From positions 1 to 23,641 of the forward strand of contig CAZWOU010000110.1 in the NCBI GenBank assembly GCA_964635375.1: DNA of 23,641 bases, written 5' to 3'. Under the pieces are notes generated by a model, which was not told where the DNA came from, searched no databases, and saw only the letters and a list, made by a program, of their open reading frames with translations. Both the position numbers and the translations under genes were made by a program. Shown piece by piece: positions 1 through 8,021 of this stretch; the first letter of the stretch is position 1, and the number at the start of each line of letters is the position of its first letter. This DNA comes from CAZMNY01 sp964635375. Lineage in GTDB: Bacteria; Planctomycetota; Planctomycetia; Pirellulales; Pirellulaceae.

Positions 1-2187
1 CATTGCCGCGGAGGCGAGTTTGGGGTCGGTCAAATAGTACCCCCCCATGTCGACTGGTGACCCTTGGGCCGCGAGCAACTGGTCGTTGATCTTTGACTCG
101 TTGTCGACTAGCGTCTTTGAAAGCTCGGCAAAGCGGCTTTTCAGTTCTTGGTCGTCGTTCTGCTCAGCCAGGGCTTGGGCCCAATACAAGGCCAGGTAGA
201 AGTGGCTGCCGCGATTATCCAGCTCGTTCACTTTCCTCGACGGCGACTTGTTTTGCTCAAGATATTGGGCGTTGGCTTGGTCCAATGTCGCCGCGAAGAT
301 TCTGGCCTTCGCGTTGTTCGTTGTTTGGCCGAGGTGATCGAGAGATTCGGAGAGAGCGAGAAACTCACCGAGCGAATCCCACCGTAAGTGCCCCTCTTGC
401 TGGAATTGTTGTACGTGTTTGGGGGCGGATCCCCCAGCGCCCGTCTCGAACAAACCTCCGCCGTTCATCAGCGGCACGATCGAGAGCATCTTTGCGCTAG
501 TGCCCAATTCCATGATTGGGAATAGGTCGGTCAGATAGTCTCGCAGCACGTTGCCCGTAACAGAAATCGTGTCCTTGCCCTGACGAATTCTCTGCAGTGA
601 AAACCGAGTCGCCTCAACTGGTGACATGATTTGGATTTCGAGGCCTTCTGTGTTATGTTCCGGCAGATACTGGTTCACCTTTGCGATTAGCTGCGAGTCG
701 TGGGCTCGCTCTGGATCAAGCCAGAAGACGGTCGGCGCCCCAGTGGCTCTTGCGCGATTGACAGCCAGTCGAACCCAGTCCCTGACTGGCGCATCCTTGA
801 CTTGGCAAGCGCGCCAGATGTCGCCCGTTCTCACCGCGTGTTCCAGCAGGACAGCACCTGTCGCATCGACTACCCGAACGACCCCATCGCCCGGGATCTC
901 AAATGTCTTGTCATGGGAGCCGTACTCTTCAGCCTTCTGAGCCATCAAGCCAACGTTGGAGACGCTGCCCATAGTCGCTGGGTCGAAAGCGCCGTTTCGC
1001 TTGCAGTCGTCGATGACCTCTTGGTAGACGCCTGCGTAGCATCGATCCGGAATTACCGCCATCACATCGTGCAGTTCACCGTCCGGGCCCCACATCTTTC
1101 CCGATTCACGGATCGCCGCGGGCATCGAGGCGTCAATGATCACGTCGCTTGGCACGTGCAAGTTTGTGATGCCTTTATCCGAGTTGACCATCGCCAGACG
1201 GGGGCGACGGTCATAGCAGGCTTCGATGTCCGCTTTGATCTCGGACTGCACGTCGTCGGCCAGATCCTTGATCTTCGCCAGTACATCGCCAAGCCCGTTG
1301 TTTGCGTCGACTCCGATCTGCTCGAACAGGACGGCATGTTTGCAGAATACGTCTTGGAAGAACACCGTCACCACGTGCCCAAAGATGATCGGATCGGAAA
1401 CCTTCATCATCGTTGCCTTGAGGTGAACCGAAAACAACACGGCCTGCTCTTTGGCGGATGTCATCGCTTGCTCGAGGAAACTGCGGAGCGCGTCGCGACT
1501 CATCGTGGACGCATCGAGCACTTCTCCCGCCAGAACGGAAGTCTGTTCCTTGAGTGCTGTTGAGACGCCGTCGTTGGCGACGAATTCGATTCGCACGTCG
1601 CCCGCGGATTCGATCGTGACGGATTGTTCACTTCCAAAGAAATCACCGCTGGCCAAGTGGGCGACGTGAGACTTGGACTCGGAGTCCCATTCGCCCATGC
1701 GGTGCGGATTCGCTTTTGCATACTGTTTTACAGAGCCGGCGACGCGTCGATCAGAGTTGCCTTCGCGCAACACGGGATTGACCGCGCTGCCTTTGATCTT
1801 GTCATAACGCGCCTTCGTCTCTCGCTGTTCGTCACTATTGGGGTCTTCGGGGTAGTCAGGAAGTTCGAAGCCCCTTGACTGCAACTCCCCAATGGCGCTC
1901 TTCAACTGGGGCACCGACGCGCTGATGTTGGGCAACTTCACAATGTTCGCCTCGGCCGATTTCGCCAACTTGCCAAGCTCGGCGAGGGCGTCGTTTCGGC
2001 GCTGGGAGCTTGGCAGCTTGTCTGAAAAACTGGCCAGGATGCGGCCGGCAAGCGAAATGTCGCGAGTTTCCACGACGATTCCCGAGGTTTTGGTATAGGC
2101 CTGAATGATGGGCAGCAGCGACAAGGTGGCCAGCGCGGGCGCTTCGTCCGTGATGGTGTATACGATTTTGGAAGGCGTCGTCGTCAT
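1..2187 (-). CDS. icd: Monomeric NADP-dependent isocitrate dehydrogenase (3' end beyond window)
   Basis: Oxidatively decarboxylates isocitrate to 2-oxoglutarate with NADP+ in the TCA cycle, in the cytoplasm. I translated 729 codons from ATG 2187 to the window edge; the monomeric IDH family is about 740 residues, so only the last dozen or so residues are missing. Recognisable family blocks are the substrate-binding REGNSDRR at residues 141-148, VSDPIIFGH in the middle, the stretch VNSDKGITNLHVPSD, the MGSVSNVGLMAQKAEEYGSH block, and GNVLRDYLTDLFPIMELGTS towards the C-terminus. The start is supported by AGGA seven bases upstream of the ATG. It differs from the common homodimeric IDH in fold and length. 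No broken frame is seen. It is transcribed in the same direction as the hydrolase gene upstream, with 185 bp between them, so it probably has its own promoter. Confidence 0.95.
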   Translation of the reverse strand, partial: MTTTPSKIVYTITDEAPALATLSLLPIIQAYTKTSGIVVETRDISLAGRILASFSDKLPSSQRRNDALAELGKLAKSAEANIVKLPNISASVPQLKSAIGELQSRGFELPDYPEDPNSDEQRETKARYDKIKGSAVNPVLREGNSDRRVAGSVKQYAKANPHRMGEWDSESKSHVAHLASGDFFGSEQSVTIESAGDVRIEFVANDGVSTALKEQTSVLAGEVLDASTMSRDALRSFLEQAMTSAKEQAVLFSVHLKATMMKVSDPIIFGHVVTVFFQDVFCKHAVLFEQIGVDANNGLGDVLAKIKDLADDVQSEIKADIEACYDRRPRLAMVNSDKGITNLHVPSDVIIDASMPAAIRESGKMWGPDGELHDVMAVIPDRCYAGVYQEVIDDCKRNGAFDPATMGSVSNVGLMAQKAEEYGSHDKTFEIPGDGVVRVVDATGAVLLEHAVRTGDIWRACQVKDAPVRDWVRLAVNRARATGAPTVFWLDPERAHDSQLIAKVNQYLPEHNTEGLEIQIMSPVEATRFSLQRIRQGKDTISVTGNVLRDYLTDLFPIMELGTSAKMLSIVPLMNGGGLFETGAGGSAPKHVQQFQQEGHLRWDSLGEFLALSESLDHLGQTTNNAKARIFAATLDQANAQYLEQNKSPSRKVNELDNRGSHFYLALYWAQALAEQNDDQELKSRFAELSKTLVDNESKINDQLLAAQGSPVDMGGYYLTDPKLASAAM

Positions 2188-2372
2188 TATTGTTCCTGGG
2201 GAAACGCCGGCATGGGCCGCCTGTGAGTCACTGTGAGATGATGTACTGGGAGCCGCGGCAAAAGTCACATTCGATTTGCCGCGACGCGTCTAATCTAAGG
2301 CCCCGGCCGAATTCGCACCAGAAGGGTGCCGCTCGAGGTGGGTTGGGTTGGCCGCGCGCAACGTTCGCCGAA

Positions 2373-4919
2373 CTACTTTGCCAAGCGCTTCCGGCCAGGG
2401 GAAGTCGTCAAGTCGCTCAGCCATTTCTCACAGGCGTCAGCCCATCGCGAGGCTGGGTAGGATATGGGATCGATACCGCCGCCGTGTCCGCCCGATGCAT
2501 ACACGTGGGCCTCTGCAGCGACTCCCGCCTCTCTCGCCCTCAGATAGAAATTGAGCATCCCACGAGCGAAAGGATCATCGCGAGCGACGGTCATGAACAT
2601 GGGCGTTGACTTGTTGGCCTCCAGGTCTTGCACGTCTGGATCCAGCTGATTCGAGTTGCGAGGTTCGGTCAGATAGGCCGGATACACGAGCACAGCGAAG
2701 TTTGGCCGACTCGAAAGTTTGTCGACATCGTCCAAAGGCTTGTAGGCGTTCTTTTCGAAGTTGGCGCAGAGCATGGCGCTTAAGTGGCCTCCAGCGGAGA
2801 ATCCGCAAACACCGAGACGGTTCGAGTCCACGCTCCACGCCTCGGCATTGGCGCGAACAAGTCGAATCGCCCGCTGTAAGTCCTGTAACGCGTGGTGGTG
2901 TTTGGGGAATTCGCCGCCTCGGCGAGGCACGCGATACTTGAGCAAGATTGCGGTGACGCCGAGTCGATTGAGCCACTCGCAGACGGTTGCGCCTTCGTGC
3001 TCAGCAGCTAGTCCGCCATACCCACCGCCGGGACAAACAATCATGCTCAGCCCGCCCGTTGGACTCTCGTCGCTCGGCATTAGCGGTCGGACAATCGTGA
3101 TTGTCGGCGTTACCACATCGCGAATGTTCAGCGCGTTGCCTCCACGTGATTTGGCAGTCGCAATCTCACCCGAGTCCTGACGGGACTCATCCGGCCCGGT
3201 CCCATTCGGCCAGAGCCGAAACTGAGGGCAGTCGCGGCCCAAGATTTGGATCAGCCGATGGTCGCCCAAGGTCTTCTCCCCCGACGGCTTCGATTCGTCC
3301 AACGTCTTTGCCTGATAGGTCAGCGCGGCCGGTCGTTCTCGCTCGGAATGCACAATTCCTTGGTCAATCAGAAACTGGCTGCAATCCTCTGCCCAGCGTT
3401 GCAACAAGCGAGGCTCGTCGACGGCGTAGCTGTGTAGTTCCGCGGGGATCTTCTTCTCCATCAGAGCCAAGTAGTAGTCGACCACGCCAGCCGTAGATTT
3501 GTCCTGCAGGCTAGATCCGATCAACGTGGGCGGTGTGGCGTGAGCAGAAATTCGCTTGCGCAGCAGGCTGCTGACTTGGCGAGATTGGCTCTCGTGCTGG
3601 AGACCTTTGGGACGAAGAAGCAGGCAGAAGTTGGGCTTGCAGCTCGTGTCGTCATACGAGTCGACTTGGTCGTAGGCTCGCGTTTGATGATGGCTTGCAA
3701 GTGACGCGGCGAGGCGCCCGCCGGCGGCGAGTCCCGCAACGCCTATGCGATCCGAGTGGATTCCCCATTCCTCGCAGCGAGCGCGGAGCACGCTCAAGGC
3801 CCGTTGGGCGTCTTGCAGCGGGCGAGACCTTGCGGCAGTCTTGTCTTTCTCGCCCTGATCTGTGCGGTGTTTGAGGACCACCACGATGACCCCCAGGGCA
3901 TTCAGTTGCAACGCCGTTTCGCGCGCCTCGCCGGCGGCCAACACACCTAGCTCGTCTTCACAACAGAGGAGTATCGCTGCGCCGGTGTTCAGTTTCTTCT
4001 TCGGCGAGACGATCATCATGGAGGGCTTGTTCACGTTGGAAATGCTCAGCCGATCATCCGACCGCGACACCTGTTCTGCATCCGTTGCTGTTTTCTCTCC
4101 GCCCTCTTGCTGCTTGCCCGGCTTGCCGTCAGTCCGCTTGTCGGCCCAGAGCCGAACGACTGGGCAATCTCGTCCGACGGAGGCGACGAATGCGGTTTCG
4201 CCTCGCGTCAGTTCCATATCGCCCTGAAGGTCCTCGATCGGCAGAAGCTCGAGCTGAAAATTGCGATACCAGACTTCACTGCCGTGGTCGGTCAACATGA
4301 TCCGCCCAAAACGGTTTTGCCCAAATCCTTCGATATCCGAAAACTTGCTGTCCGCAATGCGCCGATCCCAATCCGAATTGCCGACCGTTGCCCGGACAAC
4401 TTGTTTGCCGTTTAGCCAGTGCTCGATCGTGTTGCCAGCAACGACGATTTTCGCCGAGTTGTATTCGCCCGGCGGTTTGAGATTCTTGTTGTCGTTGGGC
4501 GGGAAAAGCGCGTACAGCGACGCGGAACTCTGCTTGGCGGACAAGGGATGTTTCTGATCGTCGTAGACTTGGTATTCGCATCCCAGAAGGCGACGATTGA
4601 ACTTGCGGACGCGATACTTGAGGCCGCTGTTTCCACCTTCGGCAATGGCCCATTCAAATGACAACTTGAAATCGCCGAAAACTCGTTGGCTGAGAATGTG
4701 TCCCGCCCGGGGCTTTCCCTTCTTGCGGTGAATCACGCCGTCTACAACCTCCCACCCTTGCGTGATCGGCTTTTCGTTGCTCGTCACCCATCCCTTGAGC
4801 GTCGTGCCATCAAATAACGGAATCTCCTCTGCTCGGCTGGCAGCTGCGGATATTGCCAACATCAGGTAACTTGCCAAGCCGATTCGAAGCTGTTGTGGGG
4901 TGGGACGAAAAGAGGGCAT
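2373..4919 (-). CDS. Secreted DUF1080 protein with two tandem alpha/beta-hydrolase units, the first degenerate
   Basis: An 848-residue protein with a Sec-type leader (about residues 1-31, hydrophobic core then AAASRAEE). A DUF1080 (3-keto-disaccharide hydrolase/laminin-G-like) domain spans about 32-225, with FDGTTLKGW near its start. Two homologous esterase-like units follow, at about 242-523 and 552-836, each opening with GRDCPxxRLW. The second unit has a complete set: CPGGGYGG (629-636), nucleophile elbow GFSAGG with Ser708, acid near Asp781/782 and His812 in GGHGGG. The first unit has GLAAGG (396-401), so the nucleophile is Ala; its oxyanion motif is absent and the His segment is deleted. 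The family suggests carbohydrate or acyl-ester hydrolysis outside the cytoplasm. An in-frame extension upstream to 5075 lacks a signal peptide, so I chose ATG 4919, although no Shine-Dalgarno is visible there. Confidence 0.85.
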   Translation of the reverse strand: MPSFRPTPQQLRIGLASYLMLAISAAASRAEEIPLFDGTTLKGWVTSNEKPITQGWEVVDGVIHRKKGKPRAGHILSQRVFGDFKLSFEWAIAEGGNSGLKYRVRKFNRRLLGCEYQVYDDQKHPLSAKQSSASLYALFPPNDNKNLKPPGEYNSAKIVVAGNTIEHWLNGKQVVRATVGNSDWDRRIADSKFSDIEGFGQNRFGRIMLTDHGSEVWYRNFQLELLPIEDLQGDMELTRGETAFVASVGRDCPVVRLWADKRTDGKPGKQQEGGEKTATDAEQVSRSDDRLSISNVNKPSMMIVSPKKKLNTGAAILLCCEDELGVLAAGEARETALQLNALGVIVVVLKHRTDQGEKDKTAARSRPLQDAQRALSVLRARCEEWGIHSDRIGVAGLAAGGRLAASLASHHQTRAYDQVDSYDDTSCKPNFCLLLRPKGLQHESQSRQVSSLLRKRISAHATPPTLIGSSLQDKSTAGVVDYYLALMEKKIPAELHSYAVDEPRLLQRWAEDCSQFLIDQGIVHSERERPAALTYQAKTLDESKPSGEKTLGDHRLIQILGRDCPQFRLWPNGTGPDESRQDSGEIATAKSRGGNALNIRDVVTPTITIVRPLMPSDESPTGGLSMIVCPGGGYGGLAAEHEGATVCEWLNRLGVTAILLKYRVPRRGGEFPKHHHALQDLQRAIRLVRANAEAWSVDSNRLGVCGFSAGGHLSAMLCANFEKNAYKPLDDVDKLSSRPNFAVLVYPAYLTEPRNSNQLDPDVQDLEANKSTPMFMTVARDDPFARGMLNFYLRAREAGVAAEAHVYASGGHGGGIDPISYPASRWADACEKWLSDLTTSPGRKRLAK

Positions 4920-5180
4920 CAGGAGGTCTCGGTATTTTGGCTCGAGGCATGTGGGGCGACAGTCGTGCTGTATCCTAGCGGAGCCGAGCACGTCACGCGA
5001 TTCCTTGAAAAGGCGGCACGCCGGAATCAGCCAAAATGAAACGTCTGAGCTCAGAGAAAAGGGATAAGCTTGCACGACGATCGTTGGGATGCTCCGCCCG
5101 CGAGGTTCTCTCCGGACGCGGCGAAAGGGGACCCGCCGGGAGCCTATTGCGGTGTGGCCGCGTCGAAAAGAAATAGCCTG

Positions 5181-5636
5181 CTACTTGCCGTTGTCGATCT
5201 TCGGCGCGCCCTCCTCAGGCAACCGGAACGATCGCAGGTATTTGTGGCAATTCACACAGTCGAATGTCATCTTGACATAGGCCAATGTAGCGCCGTCCAG
5301 ATTTTTCTTCTTCGCGGCCTTGGCAAGATCGTGTGATGTCTGCCGGAATTCTCGGCTTCTGCGGACATATTCAGGCGTTTGGATCACGTTCCAGTTCGAC
5401 TCCAGGCTGAGCAAGCTTATTTGCTGAGCGTGTTTCGCAATCCTGTCGTAGTCCTCGAGGGTCAGTCCCTTGAGCACTTCTTGAGCGTGAACGAGTTTAG
5501 CTCGCATGAAGGCGTCGACGTGTTCACGCGTGGGCAGCTTGTCCTCGTTCTGGGGCATTGGTTTTTCCGCCCCGTCGGCGAGCAGTAGGGCGCAACTGGC
5601 GGCAGCGAAAGCGGCGGAGGCAGTCAACCATTTCAT
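5181..5636 (-). CDS. Cytochrome c'-like small exported c-type cytochrome
   Basis: A 151-residue protein with an N-terminal hydrophobic leader (about residues 1-23) and one haem-binding site near the C-terminus, CVNCH at residues 127-131. The central part is helical and rich in Ala, Lys and Leu (AQEVLKGLTLEDYDRIAKHA). This is the layout of the cytochrome c'/c556 four-helix bundle, where haem is bound close to the C-terminus and a Met or His from the first helix may be an axial ligand (Met44 is a candidate). It would act in the periplasm, in electron transfer or binding of small gases; the partner is unknown. Start chosen at ATG 5636 because AGGAA lies seven bases upstream; the longer reading to 5723 would bury the leader. 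It lies upstream of, and codirectional with, the DUF1080 hydrolase gene, about 260 bp away. Confidence 0.8.
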   Translation of the reverse strand: MKWLTASAAFAAASCALLLADGAEKPMPQNEDKLPTREHVDAFMRAKLVHAQEVLKGLTLEDYDRIAKHAQQISLLSLESNWNVIQTPEYVRRSREFRQTSHDLAKAAKKKNLDGATLAYVKMTFDCVNCHKYLRSFRLPEEGAPKIDNGK

Positions 5637-6052
5637 GATGAGTTTCCTTATTGGCTTGAGTTGCGAACAAGACTTGGCATCGACGGAGTTAGGCCGCTCA
5701 GCAGACAGTGCCGTTCCGCGCATCGTGTGCTATGTCGCACACTCAAAGGGCAGCGGAATATGGAGACGGGGAGCGTGTTGAGAATGGGCGAGCAAACGGC
5801 ATCGTCTAGTGTTCTCCAATCGGGTGTCGCGGTCTGTTGTCGCCTGGTCCTTTGATAGTGCAAAAAGTGCGCCGAGCCATAAAGTGGATAGGGTGTGTCG
5901 AGTATCTCCGGCTGATGGCGTATCGTGCCAACCCAGCCCAGCTTCAAATCGTGTGAGACTTTCTTGGGCGATCGGTGTTGAATTCCAGGACCGCAGGCAC
6001 CTTTGCGCTATTTCCCTAGCCTTTCACATCTATCCATGCGGAGTTTCACCTC
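5637..6052. other. Intergenic region between divergent genes (416 bp)
   Basis: This stretch lies between the cytochrome c'-like gene (minus) and the PQQ-propeller gene (plus) and must hold promoters for both. Short open frames here on both strands show no recognisable protein and lack good ribosome binding sites. I see no clear sigma-70 pair, hairpin or repeat. A GGAG at 6040-6043, nine bases before ATG 6053, serves the PQQ gene. Confidence 0.5.
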
Positions 6053-7309
6053 ATGTCCCCCCTCTCCCGCCCATTCGGCGCTTCGCTGTTATTACTGACT
6101 TTCTTGCACCTTGGCCCACTTCAAGCCGCCGATTGGCCCCGATTCCGCGGCCCGAATGGCGACGGAAAGAGCGAAGATACGAAGGTTCCCACAGAATGGA
6201 GCGAAACAAGCAATTTGAAATGGAAACTCGATTTGCCGGGCGCGGGTTTCTCGAGTCCCATCGTCGTGGGCAAGCATGTCTTGGTGACCTGCTTTTCGGG
6301 CAAGGTTGGCGGCGAAGATGCGCTCAAGCGCCACTTGCTCTGCATCGATCGTCAGACTGGAGTTGTCGCCTGGACCAAGGTTGTTCCTGGTGCCGCGACC
6401 GAGGTTGGGGGGAGCTCTTTTGCCAGGCACGGATTTGCTTCGCACACGCCGGTAAGCGATGGCCAGCGGGTGTACGCCCTATTTGGCAACTCGGGCGTAC
6501 TCGCCTGGGACATGAAAGGCAACGAAGTTTGGCGCAAGCCGATTGGGGAAGAGAACGCCGCTCGTTTCGGCTCCGCGGCGAGCCCAATTTTGCACAAAGA
6601 CATGCTCATCGTTACGGCCGGCTCTGAGAGCGAGGCGATGTATGCATTCAACAAGGCTTCGGGCGAGCTGGTTTGGAAGACGGAGGCCGCCTCATTGTCG
6701 CGTAGTTACTGCACTCCCACCATCGTCAAGAACGGCAAGGGTGAAGACGAGCTGCTGATCTCGGTGCCGTATGAGGTCTGGGGGCTTAACCCGCTCACCG
6801 GCAAACTCCGCTGGTACGCCGAGACGAGGATAGACACCAATTCGTGTCCGTCGGTGCTAACACATGAGGGCGTGGTTTTCGCCATTGGCGGCCGCAGCGG
6901 CGGCCGAGCGGCGATTCGCCTTGGCGGCAAGGGGGACGTGACCAAATCCAACGTCGTCTGGTCGGCCCAAGGCGGGTCGTATGTCCCTTCGCCCGTACTG
7001 CACAAAGGCAATCTGTACTGGGTGAATGACAGCGGCGTCGCCTCGTGCGTCGACGCCAAAACGGGGAAGGAGGTCGGCCGCAAGCGGATCGGGGGCCGAT
7101 TTTACGCTTCCGCCGTACTCATCGGCAACAAAATCTACGTGGTCAGTCGGTTCGATGGGACCTACGTGTTCGAGGCAACCCCTGAACTCACACAACTCGC
7201 ACACAACAAGCTTGGTGACGACAGCGATTTTAGCGCGAGTCCCGCCGTCAGTGACGGACAACTGTTTGTTCGCTCGGACAAGGCGATCTATTGCATCCAG
7301 GCGGAATAG
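6053..7309 (+). CDS. Exported PQQ-like beta-propeller repeat protein
   Basis: A 418-residue protein with a Sec signal peptide (about residues 1-25, leucine-rich core, cleavage near LQA-AD) followed by WPRFRGPNGDG, a motif very common at the N-terminus of planctomycete PQQ-repeat proteins. The rest is made of propeller blades of the type LxCIDRQTGxVxW, YAFNKASGELVWKT, LNPLTGKLRWYA and SCVDAKTGKEVGRKRI, as in BamB and quinoprotein dehydrogenases. I see no sign of a cytochrome domain or an obvious PQQ dehydrogenase active site, so it may be a scaffold or binding protein outside the cytoplasm and not an enzyme. The start has GGAG nine bases upstream. The stop codon and the six codons before it belong to a 19-bp tandem duplication described separately. 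Exact role unknown. Confidence 0.85.
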   Translation: MSPLSRPFGASLLLLTFLHLGPLQAADWPRFRGPNGDGKSEDTKVPTEWSETSNLKWKLDLPGAGFSSPIVVGKHVLVTCFSGKVGGEDALKRHLLCIDRQTGVVAWTKVVPGAATEVGGSSFARHGFASHTPVSDGQRVYALFGNSGVLAWDMKGNEVWRKPIGEENAARFGSAASPILHKDMLIVTAGSESEAMYAFNKASGELVWKTEAASLSRSYCTPTIVKNGKGEDELLISVPYEVWGLNPLTGKLRWYAETRIDTNSCPSVLTHEGVVFAIGGRSGGRAAIRLGGKGDVTKSNVVWSAQGGSYVPSPVLHKGNLYWVNDSGVASCVDAKTGKEVGRKRIGGRFYASAVLIGNKIYVVSRFDGTYVFEATPELTQLAHNKLGDDSDFSASPAVSDGQLFVRSDKAIYCIQAE

Positions 7310-7328
7310 GGGCATCCAGGCGGAATAG
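7293..7328. repeat. 19-bp tandem duplication over the stop codon of the PQQ gene
   Basis: The 17-base string GCATCCAGGCGGAATAG occurs at 7293-7309 and again at 7312-7328, a period of 19 bp. The first copy ends exactly with the TAG stop of the PQQ-propeller gene; the second repeats the last codons and the stop out of frame. Confidence 0.95.
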
Positions 7329-7355
7329 ACTTGAGATGCATCGAGAGCAACCTCG

Positions 7356-7384
7356 CCACTGAACTGCATAACCACTGAACTGCA
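7356..7384. repeat. 16-bp period direct repeat
   Basis: CCACTGAACTGCA occurs at 7356-7368 and at 7372-7384. It lies in the leader region between the PQQ gene and the NiSOD gene. I see no regulatory logic, and slippage is the simplest origin. Confidence 0.9.
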
Positions 7385-7442
7385 GAGTTGCGTACTGGTT
7401 GCCAAGCAGATAGCATGGCGGCCTCGCTGAGCTTACCTCACG

Positions 7443-7460
7443 CAATTCGAATCAATTCGA
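7443..7460. repeat. 10-bp period direct repeat upstream of sodN
   Basis: CAATTCGA occurs at 7443-7450 and 7453-7460, about 30 bp before the NiSOD start codon. A 10-bp period places the two copies on the same DNA face, so a binding site is possible but not shown. Confidence 0.6.
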
Positions 7461-7487
7461 CTCAACACACGATGGAGTAGACACCAG

Positions 7488-7973
7488 ATGAATCGTTGCA
7501 TTACAACCGCTGTCTTGTCCGTTTTGGCTTGTCTGATCGCGGCGCCTTCCGTTCGCGCCCACTGTGAAGTGCCCTGTGGGATTTATGCTGATCAACGCCG
7601 CTTTGAGAGTATGTTGGAAGACACCGAAACGGTTGCCAAGGCAATGGCCCAGATCACTGAATTGTCTGCGAAAGACGATGCTCTTTCGCACAACCAATTG
7701 GCCCGCTGGGTGGCCACGAAGGAGCAGCACGCGACCAACACTCAGCAGGTCATTGCCCAGTACTTCATGACACAACGCATCAAGCCGGGAGACGACGCGG
7801 CATCGAATCGATCCTATGTGATGAAGTTGACTGCGGCCCACGCTGTGATGCGGGCCGCGATGAAGTGTAAGCAGACGGTCAGCGCGAACGACGCCAAAGC
7901 CCTGGAGACCGCGATATTTAATTTCTATCGAGCCTACGAGGGCAAAGAGCCGAAGTTTCACGATCACAAGTAA
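7488..7973 (+). CDS. sodN: Nickel superoxide dismutase with Sec signal peptide
   Basis: A 161-residue protein that dismutates superoxide using nickel. Residues 1-24 form a signal peptide ending in SVRA, and the next residues are HCEVPCGIY (His25-Tyr33). This matches the family nickel hook HCxxPCGxY, in which the free N-terminal amine, His1, Cys2 and Cys6 bind Ni. Cleavage after Ala24 would therefore expose His1 exactly. The rest is the helical bundle typical of the family, about 137 residues when mature, somewhat longer than the 117-residue Streptomyces enzyme. No sodX-type processing peptidase gene is adjacent, so signal peptidase I probably does the maturation and the enzyme would work in the periplasm. 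GGAG is present about ten bases upstream of the ATG. It converges with the antiporter gene, with 48 bp between the stops. Confidence 0.93.
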   Translation: MNRCITTAVLSVLACLIAAPSVRAHCEVPCGIYADQRRFESMLEDTETVAKAMAQITELSAKDDALSHNQLARWVATKEQHATNTQQVIAQYFMTQRIKPGDDAASNRSYVMKLTAAHAVMRAAMKCKQTVSANDAKALETAIFNFYRAYEGKEPKFHDHK

Positions 7974-8021
7974 GCGTTGCTCGAAGTCGTCGCGTAACTC
8001 AGACGATTCCGGTGAGATGGC

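Noticed and set aside
93..1563. Long plus-strand open frames (135 and 287 codons) opposite the isocitrate dehydrogenase gene
   Set aside because: They are antisense to a clearly recognisable enzyme, have no known domain, and are rich in Arg/Ser/His as expected from shadow frames in GC-rich DNA.
4920..4927. ACCTCCT, identical to the 16S anti-Shine-Dalgarno core, just before the ATG at 4919 on the minus strand
   Set aside because: It is the complement of a normal AGGAGGT on the plus strand, where only a nine-codon frame follows; most likely chance.
4920..5075. A 52-residue N-terminal extension of the DUF1080/hydrolase protein
   Set aside because: It has no Shine-Dalgarno at 5075, low-quality composition, and would bury the signal peptide that begins at ATG 4919.
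6857..7405. A 182-codon minus-strand frame over the end of the PQQ gene
   Set aside because: Shadow of the propeller repeats; no ribosome binding site or domain.
7452..7967. A 171-codon minus-strand frame over sodN
   Set aside because: It covers the NiSOD gene on the opposite strand; the plus-strand product has the full nickel hook and signal peptide, the antisense one nothing recognisable.
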